This document shows positions 13,117 to 23,839 of a stretch of 64,000 nt of DNA, piece after piece. Position numbers and translations under genes: made by a program. The notes below the pieces were generated by a model, which was given only the letters and a program-made list of their open reading frames with translations, had not been told where the DNA came from and did no database searches. Position 1 is the stretch's first letter. Each line of letters starts with the position of its first letter. The stretch is from Sphaerosporella brunnea (lineage: Eukaryota > Ascomycota > Pezizomycetes > Pezizales > Pyronemataceae), in NCBI GenBank assembly GCA_008704415.1, contig VXIS01000068.1, positions 1 to 64,000 on the forward strand, written 5' to 3'.

Positions 13117-14507
13117 TCAGCCTTCTTCTTCTTCGAGGAACTTTCCAAAACTCTCCAGCCGTGCTGCTTCATCATCTTCGGTGACTTCGATGGTCTTTGT
13201 CTTTTTGAACTTTTCACTACCATCCGCGATGTAGGCTTCGACCCTCCGGCCGGCAAAGAAACGACCATCCATGAGCTATCGCGCCGAACTGTCAGCCACA
13301 GCCTTCGAATTACAACTGGATCAGCAATATACCTTGACGCAAGCCTGCGCACCGTATGTGTCTTTGAACTTGACCGTGATCACGCCATCTTCTTCCTTAT
13401 CATACAGCACGACGTTGGTTATCTCACCCAGTTTTTCGCACTCCTCTCTGACATCCTCCTTCAAGTCCAGAATCAACGCTGGGTCTTCCTCTAGCTCTTG
13501 CAAAGTAAACATGTGTTTTAATATCACCAGTTTATCCCACTTGCTGTTGTTCTCGGTAAGCGTTGAAGGGTCATCGTCGTCCCAGTCGGCGAGTTTGCTG
13601 TGGGGAGCGTTTAGCTGTGGCGTATTCTGTAACCTTGGCCCAACTTACTTGTTCAGCTTCTGCGTCTTTGCGATGATCTTGCGCTTTTCCTTCTTTGTTG
13701 TCTTAGCCGGGGCCTCCTGTTGTGCCTTGTAGCTGAAATCTGCTGCCTGCACTTTGATGGTCTGTTGAGAGCCTGACGCTACACGAAGCGGACTGTCGTC
13801 AAGCATTTGTATAGCCAGGTTAACACTTTCCGGCCGAAAGTATATTACGAGCGCGTCGCCCTTAAGACTACCATCCTCGTTGCGGTAGAGCTTGATGCGC
13901 GGTTTTCCTGTGTCGATTTCCTCTGAGATGACACCATACTTTGAAAAGACTTCCTTTATCTCTTCTTCCGTCGTGTCGAGCGGTAACCGGGTGACGTACA
14001 CGGCCGTGTTCTTCCGCGGCTCCTTCTTGTCCTTTTCGGCGGCACGAGGCTTCTTCTTGGTGGACTCCTACGACGGGACAGTTGAGCTTCAAGCAAACGG
14101 GCCAGGAGTGGGCTTTCACTCACCTCGTCATCCACTTGATCTGTAGTGTACACCTTTTTCCGCTTCTTCTTTATGGGGGCAGCAGGCTCATTTTCGTCGA
14201 CGCCAGCTACCGCGTAGATTGCTTGCTGCTGCTCGGCCAATGATTCATCTATCTAGGGAGCCTAAAGTTGGAGAGTGAACTTTCGAAAAACCAAAGAGAA
14301 AGAAAAACGCGTAGGAAAAAAGTTACTTACCACCGGTATCCAACGCTTTAGGGCTTCGTCAAAGTGGTATTCCGCGCTCTCGTCCGATTCCAGCACCCAT
14401 TTGTTGTCCAGTCTCGACCATGACACGCGTGGATCGGCGTTGAATTCTTCGATTGTAGTCGGGAAAGGCGCCGGCACATGTGGTTGAATATCTGCAGAGT
14501 ATGACAT
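13117..14507 (-). CDS. CUS2: Splicing factor Cus2/Tat-SF1 homologue (two RRM domains)
   Basis: A U2 snRNP-associated factor that assists U2 snRNA folding and SF3b recruitment before prespliceosome formation. Exons (on -) are 14507-14331, 14252-14124, 14067-13649, 13597-13333 and 13275-13117, giving 382 aa. An N-terminal segment carries the conserved Trp-rich WVLESDESAEYHFD pattern. RRM1 lies near 125-210 (AVYVTRLPLDTTEEEIKEVF, then GDALVIYFRPESVNLAIQML). A Lys-rich linker and RRM2 follow (VILKHMFTLQELEEDP, GVITVKFKDTYGAQACVK, MDGRFFAGRRVEAYIADG). RRM2 resembles the UHM-type domain of Tat-SF1. The C-terminus is short and acidic, without the long tail of human Tat-SF1, as in yeast. The gene converges on dpb4. 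Confidence 0.9.
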
Positions 14508-15034
14508 GGCGAGCTTTCTTGAGGTGAGGTCGTGGGAAATTCCGTGGTGGTTGACGTTTCAATGAGCAGCCAAGTTGCGCTACTCTCTAAAAATTTTAGC
14601 CCTTAACCCTGACTACATCATCTCTCACTCGGTCACAATGTCGCACACATGGCCGTCAAGACCCCGCCTTGCAGCTTCTGACAAACTGTAAGTAGGAGGC
14701 CACTGGAATAGAGCCTGTCTGCCCATCCAAAAGGGGACACAAAAGGCGGAAGCAAAAGCTCTCAGGCTATCAGTATTACTGGTATATCTTGGGATCTGTC
14801 AGCTGCAGCTTCCGTCAATCTTCTCTCAGTGATTGGTGAAGATTGTCCTTTGGGTGGGCAGACAGGCTCTAATCCAGCTCATGGCCAACATCAAGTGCTG
14901 ATGCAGCTAAACATTCGAGTACGCTGCATAAGAACCCGGATCCGATCCTCGCCCAGGCCCGTCGACTTTTCACTCAGCTCTTTCTCCTCTGGGACGAAAG
15001 TCAATAGTTTGGCTGGGTATATCATCCCTTGCGC

Positions 15035-15082
<48 letters not shown>

Positions 15083-16201
15083 AACAACGAGCCTTGTCCC
15101 TTCTGCCTCAGATTTAAAACACACCACCGACAGTGGAACAGCCTACCTATGAATATAACGGAGCTTTGAAGGGGAAGAAAAAGAAAGGGGCTAGCGGGTT
15201 TAGGAAATAAGAACTTAGAAAGCTTCGGTCAGTCTCCAAGGTGGAAATTCAACTCTGTCACCCCACATGGTTGATGCCTACTCTGCTGTGTACGCTTGGC
15301 AATAATGTGAACACGAGACACTTCTAGAAGCTGCACTGGTCAAACTCAGCTCATACCCCCACGGTCCCTCACCCACGCAGGACCCCCACGTAGGGCCCCC
15401 AGACGAAAGTCGTGTATGCGTAGAGTACTCTAGCCACCCATATGGCAAGCTGCGCAGAGTGCAGAACCACTATCGGCCGCAACGCCTATTCGCTGCAAAG
15501 TCGCTTAATAGGAGGATACTTAATATTAATACTCCACTGAGGGGACCAAATTTAATCGTCCGAGAATGCCCAGAGACTGTCTTCATCATTTCAGCTCTTG
15601 ACCGGGCGGGACATGCAAAGCAACTCCGAAGAGAGATCCTCCATGTACTCTACATAGGAAAAATTCTCAACATCCCGAAGGCCGTTCATTATACAGCGAG
15701 TGGGTTTTAATACATCCCTATTTTGACCATTTCCTGCGTACACACGCGGGTACATAATATAATGTACATACAAACAAAAAAAGAGAGGATATCAATCGAA
15801 ATTAACAAAAAACCGGGCCACAACATAACGGACATAGACCGTGTAACCGACAATCGAGGAGATCACCAAAACGGGAGGGATAGGGAAAAAAGATGGTCAA
15901 AAATGAACGACACAAAAAGAAGAAACTTCCCAAGAAATAACCTACAAAAACGATCGACTGGCTGAGGGATATCAAAAAGAAGTCCAATCGCCCAGCAGTC
16001 CAGTAGTCCAGCAGATATTGGAAAATAAAGATGAACATCCAATGTACCGTGCCGTGAAATCGTCGCGACCCTCCCTCCTCCAAAAATAAATGAATAAATA
16101 AGTAAATAAAATCAAAAAAAATCGAAAATCCAAACACATACAGCAGAACATAAAACGGAATTACATCACAGCCCCCCATCAGCCAAGGAGAGCAGTTTGA
16201 C
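14508..16201. other. Intergenic region cus2 / ammonium transporter, one weak candidate small gene
   Basis: The region holds the cus2 promoter and the 3' flank of the ammonium transporter gene. A well-placed ATG at 14638 opens a 17-codon frame (MSHTWPSRPRLAASDKL) that runs into a GTAAGT donor-like site. Near 14936-15007 a frame reads NPDPILAQARRLFTQLFLL and stops. They could be exons of a small divergent gene, but no consistent splice path or known family was found. A CAA microsatellite (15034-15080) follows. The rest is featureless and AT-rich. Confidence 0.3.
15034..15080. repeat. (CAA)n microsatellite
   Basis: About sixteen tandem CAA units are followed by an interrupted ATAACAACG. The tract is non-coding and probably length-variable. 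Confidence 0.95.
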
Positions 16202-18106
16202 CTATGGCTTCTCTTCTGGCTGTTCCCGGCTCAGTGAACTGACTGCGTTCTCGGTGGAGAACTTTGGTATGGAATCATCCTCAGAAATGACCTCTCGAGT
16301 AAGCTCAACATAGTCGTACTGTGTGTGGGTCTTTTATCAGCATCATTCTTCCGGTCTGCAAAAGTGAAAACTTACAGCGAACTCGCCGAGCTCGGCATCG
16401 TCGATCCCGAGAACTTCAGCATCTTCGCTCGCGCGGAGGCTCAGTCCCGGAATAAGATTCATGATGAAGAGGATGATGCATGTTCCGCCAAAGGCATAGG
16501 TGAAGCCAGATACCGAATCAGCAATTTGGTATCCAAGCTGGATCCAGTGATGGTTGATCCAGCCGCCGGGAATAGTAGTCGAGCCGTCAAGATGGGCAAT
16601 GTAATCACTGAGCATAGGTGAGTGCCGCTCCGTTGTGTGGAATGATCAAGTACTTACGCGGCGAAGAAAGCAGTGAGGATATTGCCGACCATACCACCCA
16701 CGCCGTGCTCAGCGAAGATATCGAGCGCGTCGTCAACACCAATTACAAACTTGAGCTTGGTAGCATAATTGCATGCAGCTCCACCGACGACACCATAGAT
16801 GACGGCAGCCCACGGTGGGACCTGCAGGCTGTCAGCCAGGAATACAGTTACTGCGGACGCAACCACTCACAAAACCGGATCCTGGGGTTATGGCAACCAG
16901 TCCCGCAATAACGCCCGAGCAGAAACCGACTGTTGACCACTTGTGCTCCAGACGATAGTCCAGAAGGCACCAGGTGATACCACCGACAGAGGCTGCCAGG
17001 TTGGTCACAAAGCAGGCCATGACGGCGCGCAAGTTCATGGCCAAGGCACTACCACCATTGAATCCAAACCAGCCGACCCAAAGGAAGACGGTCCCCAGCA
17101 CGATATGGGTGACATTGTGAGGACGATAGTTCAGCTCGTGGGTGCCGTGACCGCGACGCTTGCCGAGCATCAGGGAGTACGCAAGCGCAGCACATCCAGA
17201 AGAAATGTGTACTGGGGTACCACCAGCGAAGTCGAGGCCTCCCATCTTGGCCGACCATCCGGATGGGTTCCATGTCCAGCATGCGATCGGGTCGTAGATC
17301 AGCGTCGCCCAAACAAACATGAAGACTACACAAGGCAGCATTCGACCACGTTCGGCGGCAGCACCGATGGCAAGTGCCACGCTATGTTACGGGGGGTGCG
17401 TTAGCGACCTGCAATCCGATGGGCACGACAGGTATCTATGTAGGACTGCGAGGACTGCGGCAGAAACTATGCGGAACATACGTGATGGCAGAGAACATGC
17501 CCTGGTAGACCGCAAACAGGATGTCTGGGATCTTCGGGCTCCCGACAGAAGGAGCACCGAGGACATTGCGAAAACCGAAGTTCTCGAGATCTCCGAGGAA
17601 TCGTCCAGCGGAGTGGCTGAAAGCCAGAGAGTATCCCCAAAAAAACCACTATCGTCAAGGAGGAGCGCCAAGGATTAGCTTGAGTGTCCAGGACAGTTTT
17701 CATTACGAGAGAATTATTGATTTTAGGTGCGGCTCCACGAACCTGAAAGCTAACCACGGCAGTCGACATCATCGACAGCCATATCAGCGACAAAGCCGAT
17801 TTTCTTCTCGCGAGGCCTGAATAGAAGAAACCGACACCGGGAATCATCAACAGCACGAGCGCGGTCGAGATGCACATCCACGCCATGTCGCCAGTCTATC
17901 GAAACAAGCACTCCGTCAGCACGAACGAATCCCGCCGCCACTAGCGCCATTCGAATAGGCAAAGAAATCACGCATACCTGATACCAGACATTCAGGTTCT
18001 CGTTCAGAGAATCCCCACCGGTTTTCGTATTGGAGCCATTGAAAGCGTGGACGAGGGGAACATAATCCAAGGTAGTATTCAAATTGAGGGCAGCGATGTC
18101 AGCCAT
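16202..18106 (-). CDS. Ammonium transporter, Mep/Amt family
   Basis: A plasma-membrane NH4+ permease used under nitrogen limitation. Exons (on -) are 18106-17978, 17895-17743, 17648-17482, 17381-16871, 16821-16658, 16607-16376 and 16318-16202, giving 490 aa, the normal length for Mep proteins. Recognisable blocks are TGDMAWMCISTALVLLMIPG, VGFFYSGLARRKSALSL and the YDPIACWTWNP loop. The channel His pair is conserved: the His of GGTPVHISSGCAALAYS and the His of FAEHGVGGMVGNILT. The protein is almost entirely hydrophobic helices. It ends in a short cytoplasmic acidic/Ser-rich tail (EDDSIPKFSTENAVSS) suited to phosphoregulation. Which Mep subtype (Mep1/3 or Mep2 sensor) cannot be told from sequence alone. 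Two longer introns (100 and 94 bases) are present. Confidence 0.95.
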
Positions 18107-18332
18107 GATGATCGGCCGCTCGTCGGGGTGAGTGTGGCTTCAAGGACGAGTGTACAGGTAGGTAGTTTTTTTTTTTTTTTTGGGGGGGGGGGTTGTGGTG
18201 GTGCTGGTGGTGGTGGTGGAAGTGGAATTGGAATTGTTTTTATTTTTTGGATATTTGTGCTGGGACCAGTTGGGGTAAAGAACGACAGGCACAATGATGG
18301 CGACACGAGTTTGGATCCGGGGGAGTGGAGGG

Positions 18333-18345
18333 GTGGATAGATAAG
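18333..18345. promoter_or_regulatory. Paired GATA motifs upstream of ammonium transporter
   Basis: The sequence GGATAGATAAG contains two GATA cores about 230 bases upstream of the Mep start codon. Fungal ammonium permeases are known targets of GATA nitrogen regulators (AreA/Nit2), which bind HGATAR. The second core (AGATAA) matches that consensus. A functional role is inferred. Confidence 0.4.
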
Positions 18346-18516
18346 TGAGTTTGGGGGGGGGGCACTCAGTGCGTACCGACGGATCAGTACTGTATGTATG
18401 TTATTTTTGGGGGGGGGGGGGGGTGGGAGGAGTAGCTGGACTGCACTGTTCTGGGATTAAGAAAGCAGACCGAATTCGAAATGCTCAGGGCGACAGTGCG
18501 AGCGAGCGAGGGCGAC

Positions 18517-18533
18517 GATGATGATGATGATGT

Positions 18534-18567
<34 letters not shown>
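18517..18567. repeat. (GAT)n microsatellite
   Basis: Roughly seventeen GAT triplets with one GTT interruption. Non-coding in context. Confidence 0.9.
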
Positions 18568-19317
18568 AACTTCAGAGAGTTAACGTTTACAGTCGGCCAC
18601 CCAGCGATTAGGCGTCCAGCGATCAGAAGGAAGCCTTCTCGGGGTGAGTGTGGAGAGAAAGAGTGGGCGCGAAAGCAAAGGATGGATGTATGTATGTTGA
18701 GTAACGGAGAGCAGCGGAGATATCCACCAGGTATGCAGGTCTGGTAAGGCGAGGGGGTCATTCGTCGCGTTATCTGGCAGGTTTCGCGACACTCGAAAAG
18801 GCGACAGGCTGGGCGCAGGCCTTGCAAAACCTCTTCATTCCTTTTTTCGTTGCGGCTTTCCATGTCAATTTTCCTATCTACCGATCAACGTGGGATGAGC
18901 AAGTGAAGGGCTGCTTCGCTTGTTCGATATCTGCACACCTCGGCGAACGGAGTCTTAGATTAGGCATCCTAGCCGCGCCATCACCACCACCACCACCATA
19001 GCTTCCAGGTGCCTGCTAACTACGTCTATGCCCACGGGCGATTATAGTATTATCGTCAGGCGAATCTTCCCGCCGTCGCAGGAAGTCGGACGAAGTGCTC
19101 CTGCCCGGCAAGTAAGCCGCGTTTGTGGACATCCCAATGTTGCCCCTTCGTCTCGATGCGACCAACTGCTCTGTTCAATTGCGCTTCGCAATGCCCGTGG
19201 TCAGCACAGGAAATTACTGTAATCAGCGTTGCAGGTGGTGGCTCCTCTTGGAAGGGTTCTCGTTCGAGACTTCCTACTCGGGAGCTATTGATAGGATAAC
19301 GTCTTTATCGCATGGTA

Positions 19318-19574
19318 TGGTGCACGCCACACACGCCGAAGCAGGTCGGTGGATGTAAAAAAATTTGAGTGAGAGGGAAAAATTATCCTGTGTCTTCTAG
19401 TACTCTCTGTTTTTGTGGATTTGCCTATCTGAACAAAACTGCGCTCTAGAGTTTCTAATGTGGTGGAGCTGTTGTCCAAAGACGGTCCCGCGATCGCTGG
19501 GTTAGGGTTCCGACGGTATGAAATTTGGTGGTGCACAACGTATCTTCTTACACCCCCTTTATAGACTGTGTGCA
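19318..19574. mobile_element. Probable decayed relative of the adjacent TIR transposon
   Basis: The left end after a TA (19316-19317) reads TGGTGCACGCCACAC, close to the TGGTGCATGCAGTC tip of the neighbouring element. The right end, read in reverse, gives TGCACACAGTC followed by GGGTGTAAGAAGATAC. The last 16 bases are a perfect inverted copy of 19719-19734, inside the left end of the intact element. A TA (19575-19576) follows. This suggests a 257-bp internally deleted derivative. Both tips are diverged, so the boundaries are inferred. Confidence 0.4.
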
Positions 19575-19696
19575 TAGGGATCCCCGAAGAGATGCTTCCT
19601 GGATAACTGCTTCACCTCTCCCGCTAAGATCTGACATGTGCTTTGGGGACTCGATCCTTTGGCTGGGGTGAACTCGAGTATCCAGAGTGGATGCTA

Positions 19697-19721
19697 TGGT
19701 GCATGCAGTCAAGAACCTGGG
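19697..19721. repeat. Left terminal inverted repeat of the 19.7-22.5 kb transposon
   Basis: A 25-bp repeat pairs with 22518-22542 with one mismatch. It is preceded by TA. Confidence 0.85.
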
Positions 19722-19840
19722 TGTAAGAAGATACCACTTGCAACCGGTCGCGCTAAGATATGAGTACAGCAACAGCCGACCCCATCAAATTTTCCCCTCA
19801 GAAACCAAAACCCGTCGATCCCGAGCATGGCACGAGCCGA

Positions 19841-19910
19841 CCTCACCAAATTCGCCACCCGCTGCTTCCACCTCACCAAATTCGCCGCCCGCTACCTCCA
19901 CCTCTCCTTT
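19841..19910. repeat. 30-bp tandem repeat in transposon 3' region
   Basis: Two complete 30-base units (19841-19870, 19871-19900), each starting CCTCACCAAATTCGCC, differ at two positions and are followed by a partial third. They lie between the transposase stop codon and the left TIR. A subterminal binding array is one possibility. Confidence 0.7.
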
Positions 19911-19924
19911 TGCCCATGCACTAT

Positions 19925-22251
19925 TCAGGTGTGTGGAACTCGCCGGTGACTTGTGTAAACACGATCTTTATAGCCTGCGCTACCAAAGGCATGGCCCTCC
20001 CGGTAGGCCTAGTGCAGCAGTTAATAGGGAGCGCTGACGGGGGGGCGCTGGCAAAGAAAGTGATTACCTGCATTATGCGCTGCGTCCGGTTCCAAAACTT
20101 CCAGATCAATAAATCTGGAACGGACTCCAAAGCCTTCGGAACCACATCATGGAGACCAGCCAGTGTGTAGGTGCAGTGCTTACGAGTATAGCGCTTTGCA
20201 GCGCCCCAATAATACTCTATCCAATTTAGTTCGCAGTGAAACTTTGGATAGAACACTGCTATATGTCCTGCACGCTCAACAGCCTCCTCAAGGCGGCTTT
20301 TTTGCGCCAAAAAATCAGGCTGCGAAGAAAAAACCGCGCGAGCACAGCACCTACAGTAATAAAGTTAGTGCTTGCTCATTTAATTAGCAATGAAGGGGTA
20401 AAACCGTCGTCCATCTGTCGGACGGATGCACTCAGGATTGAGGACCCGCTTCGACTTTCCACCAGGCTTTGGATTGGGGATAGTGCACTGAATATGTAAC
20501 CCTTCAGCAGGCCACAATCCTCGCTCTCGTAGAATAGTTTCCATGCCTTTTTGGATTCCGTTACTATGCTGCATCTTTTGAGGGCGATTGGTTCGGGGGT
20601 TAAATCCATCGCGCAGTCGAGCCTGCTCTCCTCCAGGACCCAAGTTTAGTTTCTCCACACGTAATGCTGACTCGTCGTATGCTGCATGATTTGTGGCGTT
20701 GTCAAACAGAAAAACTGCTTGGTAATTAGGGTAGCGCTTCTCAAACAGTGGTATGGTAAGTGTTTCAAGTTGCTTAAGCATCCTGTCACAAGTCCAATAG
20801 CCATCTTTACCAAAGTCCAACAGTTCTGTACACTCTCGGAAGGGGTCTCCATCTGGTTCCACAGGTAAATCATCTTCTGGAGTATCCGCAGGAAGCTTAA
20901 GGTTTCCATCGCCTGGTGTTACAAACTCTGAGGTCATTAAGCCTTGACCTCGACCTTTGTTGAAGAAAGAAATATGTTCTTCATGTATCCACCCTTTATG
21001 CGGTCCATCAGTAGAATTGAACGAGCATTTGTCATGTGTGCATGGCATCCGAGGTCGTACTCCAGGAGGTAAGGATGTAGGATCTGGCTCTCGCAGAACT
21101 AGGTGCTCAGACCTGGTCGCTGTTGCTGCTTGCAGCTCCCACTTGACAAAGGTAGGTTCAAGTTCGGCCATTCGTGGTAGGAAAATCTCATTTCGGTACC
21201 GCACTACATCCTCCCGTTCATGGCCATCTTTATAAACACCTTTTCGGATGTCACTCCACTTATAGTTGCATCGGTGGAACCATTCAGTGGCGGTACGCTC
21301 TGCAAGAGATCTGTCCTGCAGCTCAGGTATGTTGCATTGACGCCAGTACGCTGTGACTGCCTTAGAAAGACCCAAGGAATTGGCATTCCTGCCTGCACTG
21401 TGAATGTACTCCATCATAGCTTCACGGGTCCCTGGATCCTCCAGCATACACAGTGTTTTCGCATGGCGTCCTTGTTTGCTGAGTGGGATTGTACCTTTTA
21501 TGATCCATTCACGCTCATGCTGAATAAGACGTTCTGCCGCCGTTTTACCACGATGGTAGCCACCAACAATAGAGAGAGCAACTTCCAACCGTGTTGTATC
21601 TCTACAACCAAGGTAGCTACCACACACTATCTGGCGTATCTGGCGATAGCACATTTGTAAAACCTGTTCGTGCCAGTGTCGATCTTGTCGTCCAGGTGGA
21701 CTTTGACGTTTAGAATGTAGTATTTTTTCCATGCGGTTCGCACCTACAGTATTACCATTAGCCTTTTCTACCGCTCAAGGCTTCGACAGCTTACCATCTT
21801 TGAGCAACACTATTTTTTCAGGGTTTGGAACTTGAGGCCATTTTGGTAGCCATGCTTTTGCGTCTTCTAACGTTGGAGCACCTGCCGCTTGTGCTTCGAG
21901 TTGCGTTGGCTCAAAGCTTGAAGGTTGCGTAGGCCTGGAGCCTGATAGTTGCGCAGGCTTGGGGCATGGCTCGAAGCCTGAAGGTTGCGCGGGCCGGGTA
22001 TATACCCCGGAGCTTGGAGGTTGCATAGGCCCGGGGCCTGGAGATTTGACTGACTCGGCGTCTAGCAGCTGTTTCTCCAACCGCCACTTTGTCCACCTTG
22101 ATGTGCCTCCCAGACGTCCTGTTGGTTCTTCCCCACGGAAGTCGCTCTCACTTTCCGGCGTTGGTGGAAGTTTATTTCTGCCGCGCTTTTCCAGCGGTGC
22201 TTTTGCGAGAGCGTTTAGTTGCTGAATCTTTTTTTTAGAGGGTCGGGGCAT
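19925..22251 (-). CDS. DDE transposase, intact spliced copy (CELNWIEYYWG family)
   Basis: This would cut and rejoin the ends of the surrounding element. Exons (on -) are 22251-21795, 21743-20405, 20350-20068 and 20008-19925, giving 720 aa. Each junction reproduces sequence that is continuous in, or aligned with, the related copy at 1-1943. The N-terminal 150 residues are basic then Pro/Gln-rich and low-complexity. The central part has KGVYKDGHEREDVVRYRNE. Candidate catalytic acids are the Asp of THDKCSFN, the Asp of VFLFDNATNH and the Glu of CELNWIEYYWG. The gap between the second and third acid is about 140 residues, far more than the 34 of classical Tc1/mariner, so an inserted domain is likely. 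The start at 22251 (MPRPSKKKIQQL) is chosen for its context; an in-frame ATG at 22293 is possible. Confidence 0.85.
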
Positions 22252-22517
22252 TTTATTGTGGTTGGTCGCGGTCAGATTGTCGCAGATTGCCATGACGTAC
22301 TAGTGCTGGACCCTTGATATACTGTTGCAACCTCCCATAAAATCCCATAAAATCCCATACAAAATGCTCGCGCGACATGCCTTTCAACTTTTCACAAAAC
22401 TCTCGGCAAGCGCCGAAAAAATCGGAGCATGAAAGTTCATCGCCAGGTTAACAATCCTCCGATTTTATTTTTCCGGACCGGGCCATTCTCATCCCCCTGA
22501 AAAGGTCCAAATGTGAC

Positions 22518-22542
22518 CCCGGGTTCTTGACTGCATGCACCA
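22518..22542. repeat. Right terminal inverted repeat of the 19.7-22.5 kb transposon
   Basis: A 25-bp repeat is the inverted partner of 19697-19721. It is followed by TA at 22543-22544. Confidence 0.85.
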
Positions 22543-23226
22543 TACCTATCATCTCGAGCTATGTATGGCCACTGATCCAGCTCCGCCGATCGATGGCATA
22601 CCCGGTCAGCGTGGGAACCCGAAGCTTTCGTCATATTGAAGCACTCGACGCCTGTCGCCGGTGCTTTGACGCGTGATAGGGGGAGCTTTATCGAAGTGGC
22701 GTTCCTACCGTCTCCTAAGCCTTATATAATCAACACCGGGTGAAATGTCGGCAGATGAATGAAGTAAACGCGTACTCCTGCATTTGTTGTCGAGATGAAT
22801 GGCGAGCATGAGCCTGCCACATGTCGATTGGATATAGATACGAGCCAGAAATTCGAAGCAGTGAACAAGGGCTCCTATGATTGTGGCTTTTCGGCGTTGT
22901 TATCATGACACACAGAGCACTTTTCTCTTGGCCGGAAGCACCACCGGGCCCGTACAAAATACCTTCATTTTCACCACAGCAATCTTTTCCCACCTTCAAC
23001 CTCTCTCCCCACCTATATCTCTTGACGTCGACATTTCCACTCGTTTTATGATCAAAATGAAGCTCTATTTTCCAAACACCTCTCCCCGCAGGAAGAGGAC
23101 TAATTACTGCCATTATCGGAAAAAATACGGTCTCGCAAACCCTAACTTGGAGCAGAGAGAATGATTCGATGATGCACCCAATAACTACCTTAGCAGGAAG
23201 GGGTATTTTAGAAAATAGGTATAATA

Positions 23227-23477
23227 CTCGGGGGATTTTTAAGTCTTGGGACACTAACCCATACACGCCCTACCAAAAACACTGCAACGCAAAACACGAC
23301 ATCATCGCAAAGAAAAATAGACCCTCGACTTATCTATTGCAAAATTTCTGACGGGGCTTTTGCATTAATTTTGAGCCAGCAAACGAATTTTTCGGACCAA
23401 AGCCAGTGGAAATAGCGATTTTTCTGAGGCTGTGGGTTAGGGTTTTTAGGTGTCGCAACACTTAAAAATCCCCCTAG
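23227..23477. mobile_element. TA-flanked MITE (CT(C/A)GGGGGATTTTTAAGT ends)
   Basis: The left tip CTCGGGGGATTTTTAAGT and the inverted right tip CTAGGGGGATTTTTAAGT share about 28 bases, on to TTG(G/C)GACAC, with three mismatches. TA flanks both ends (23225-23226, 23478-23479). The interior, about 190 bases, is non-coding. At 251 bp it is a typical MITE. Confidence 0.8.
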
Positions 23478-23725
23478 TAGTTATGACTATGATTGCCACC
23501 CCAAGCCCATTATGGGTACTCCAACATCGATATAGTATGGGATATGGTTTGCGCACTATTTTAGCATAGCAATCCATTTGTATGGAGAACCCCCATCTGG
23601 TATTAGTAGCTGTGGGGTTCCTTTAGTGTCTCGCGTAGACGTTATACAATGGCCAGAATGCAACATCTAAACCTAAACAGTGCTAGTTTGTGCGTTCTCA
23701 ATCCACATCATGAACTCTACCGTAA

Positions 23726-23839
23726 AAACTCGAGAGCAAGAGAATGGGCTACGTCACTGGCTAAGTCACTGCGCCATGTGGCAAAGTCACTAAGCCTACA
23801 TGGCGCAGTGACTTAGCCCAGTCTCTTGTTCGCGAGTTT
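23726..23839. mobile_element. Foldback (hairpin) element with GGCTAAGTCACTG arms
   Basis: The whole 114-base unit folds on itself. Outer arms AAACTCG(A/C)GA(G/A)CAAGAGA pair with four mismatches. A perfect inner stem of 21 bases lies at 23759-23779 and 23798-23818, with an 18-base loop. The motif GTCACT (or its complement) recurs in both arms and in the loop. Nothing is coded. Confidence 0.75.

Larger units (their letters stand above)
18107..19317. promoter_or_regulatory. Upstream region of the ammonium transporter gene, rich in homopolymers
   Basis: Upstream of the Mep gene lie long T and G runs (about 18169-18190, 18352-18361, 18408-18423), a GAT microsatellite (18517-18567) and GATA motifs. 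Open frames here are low-complexity shadows of these repeats. Beyond about 18870 nothing recognisable is seen. Confidence 0.5.
19697..22542 (-). mobile_element. Complete TIR DNA transposon (Tc1/IS630-mariner-like), TA target site
   Basis: Ends 19697-19721 and 22518-22542 are 25-bp inverted repeats (TGGTGCATGCAGTCAAGAAC...) with one mismatch. Both are flanked by TA (19695-19696, 22543-22544). Between them is a single transposase gene on the - strand with an uninterrupted spliced reading frame. The element is 2846 bp. Intact ends and an open gene suggest fairly recent activity. Confidence 0.85.

Noticed and set aside
18384..18863. 159-codon frame (-) upstream of the ammonium transporter
   Set aside because: It is made largely of poly-Ser from the GAT microsatellite and poly-Pro from the G-tract. 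No domain; judged a low-complexity shadow.
22730..23266. 178-codon frame (-) next to the transposon
   Set aside because: No recognisable motif, irregular composition, and it overlaps the left end of the MITE at 23227. Probably chance.
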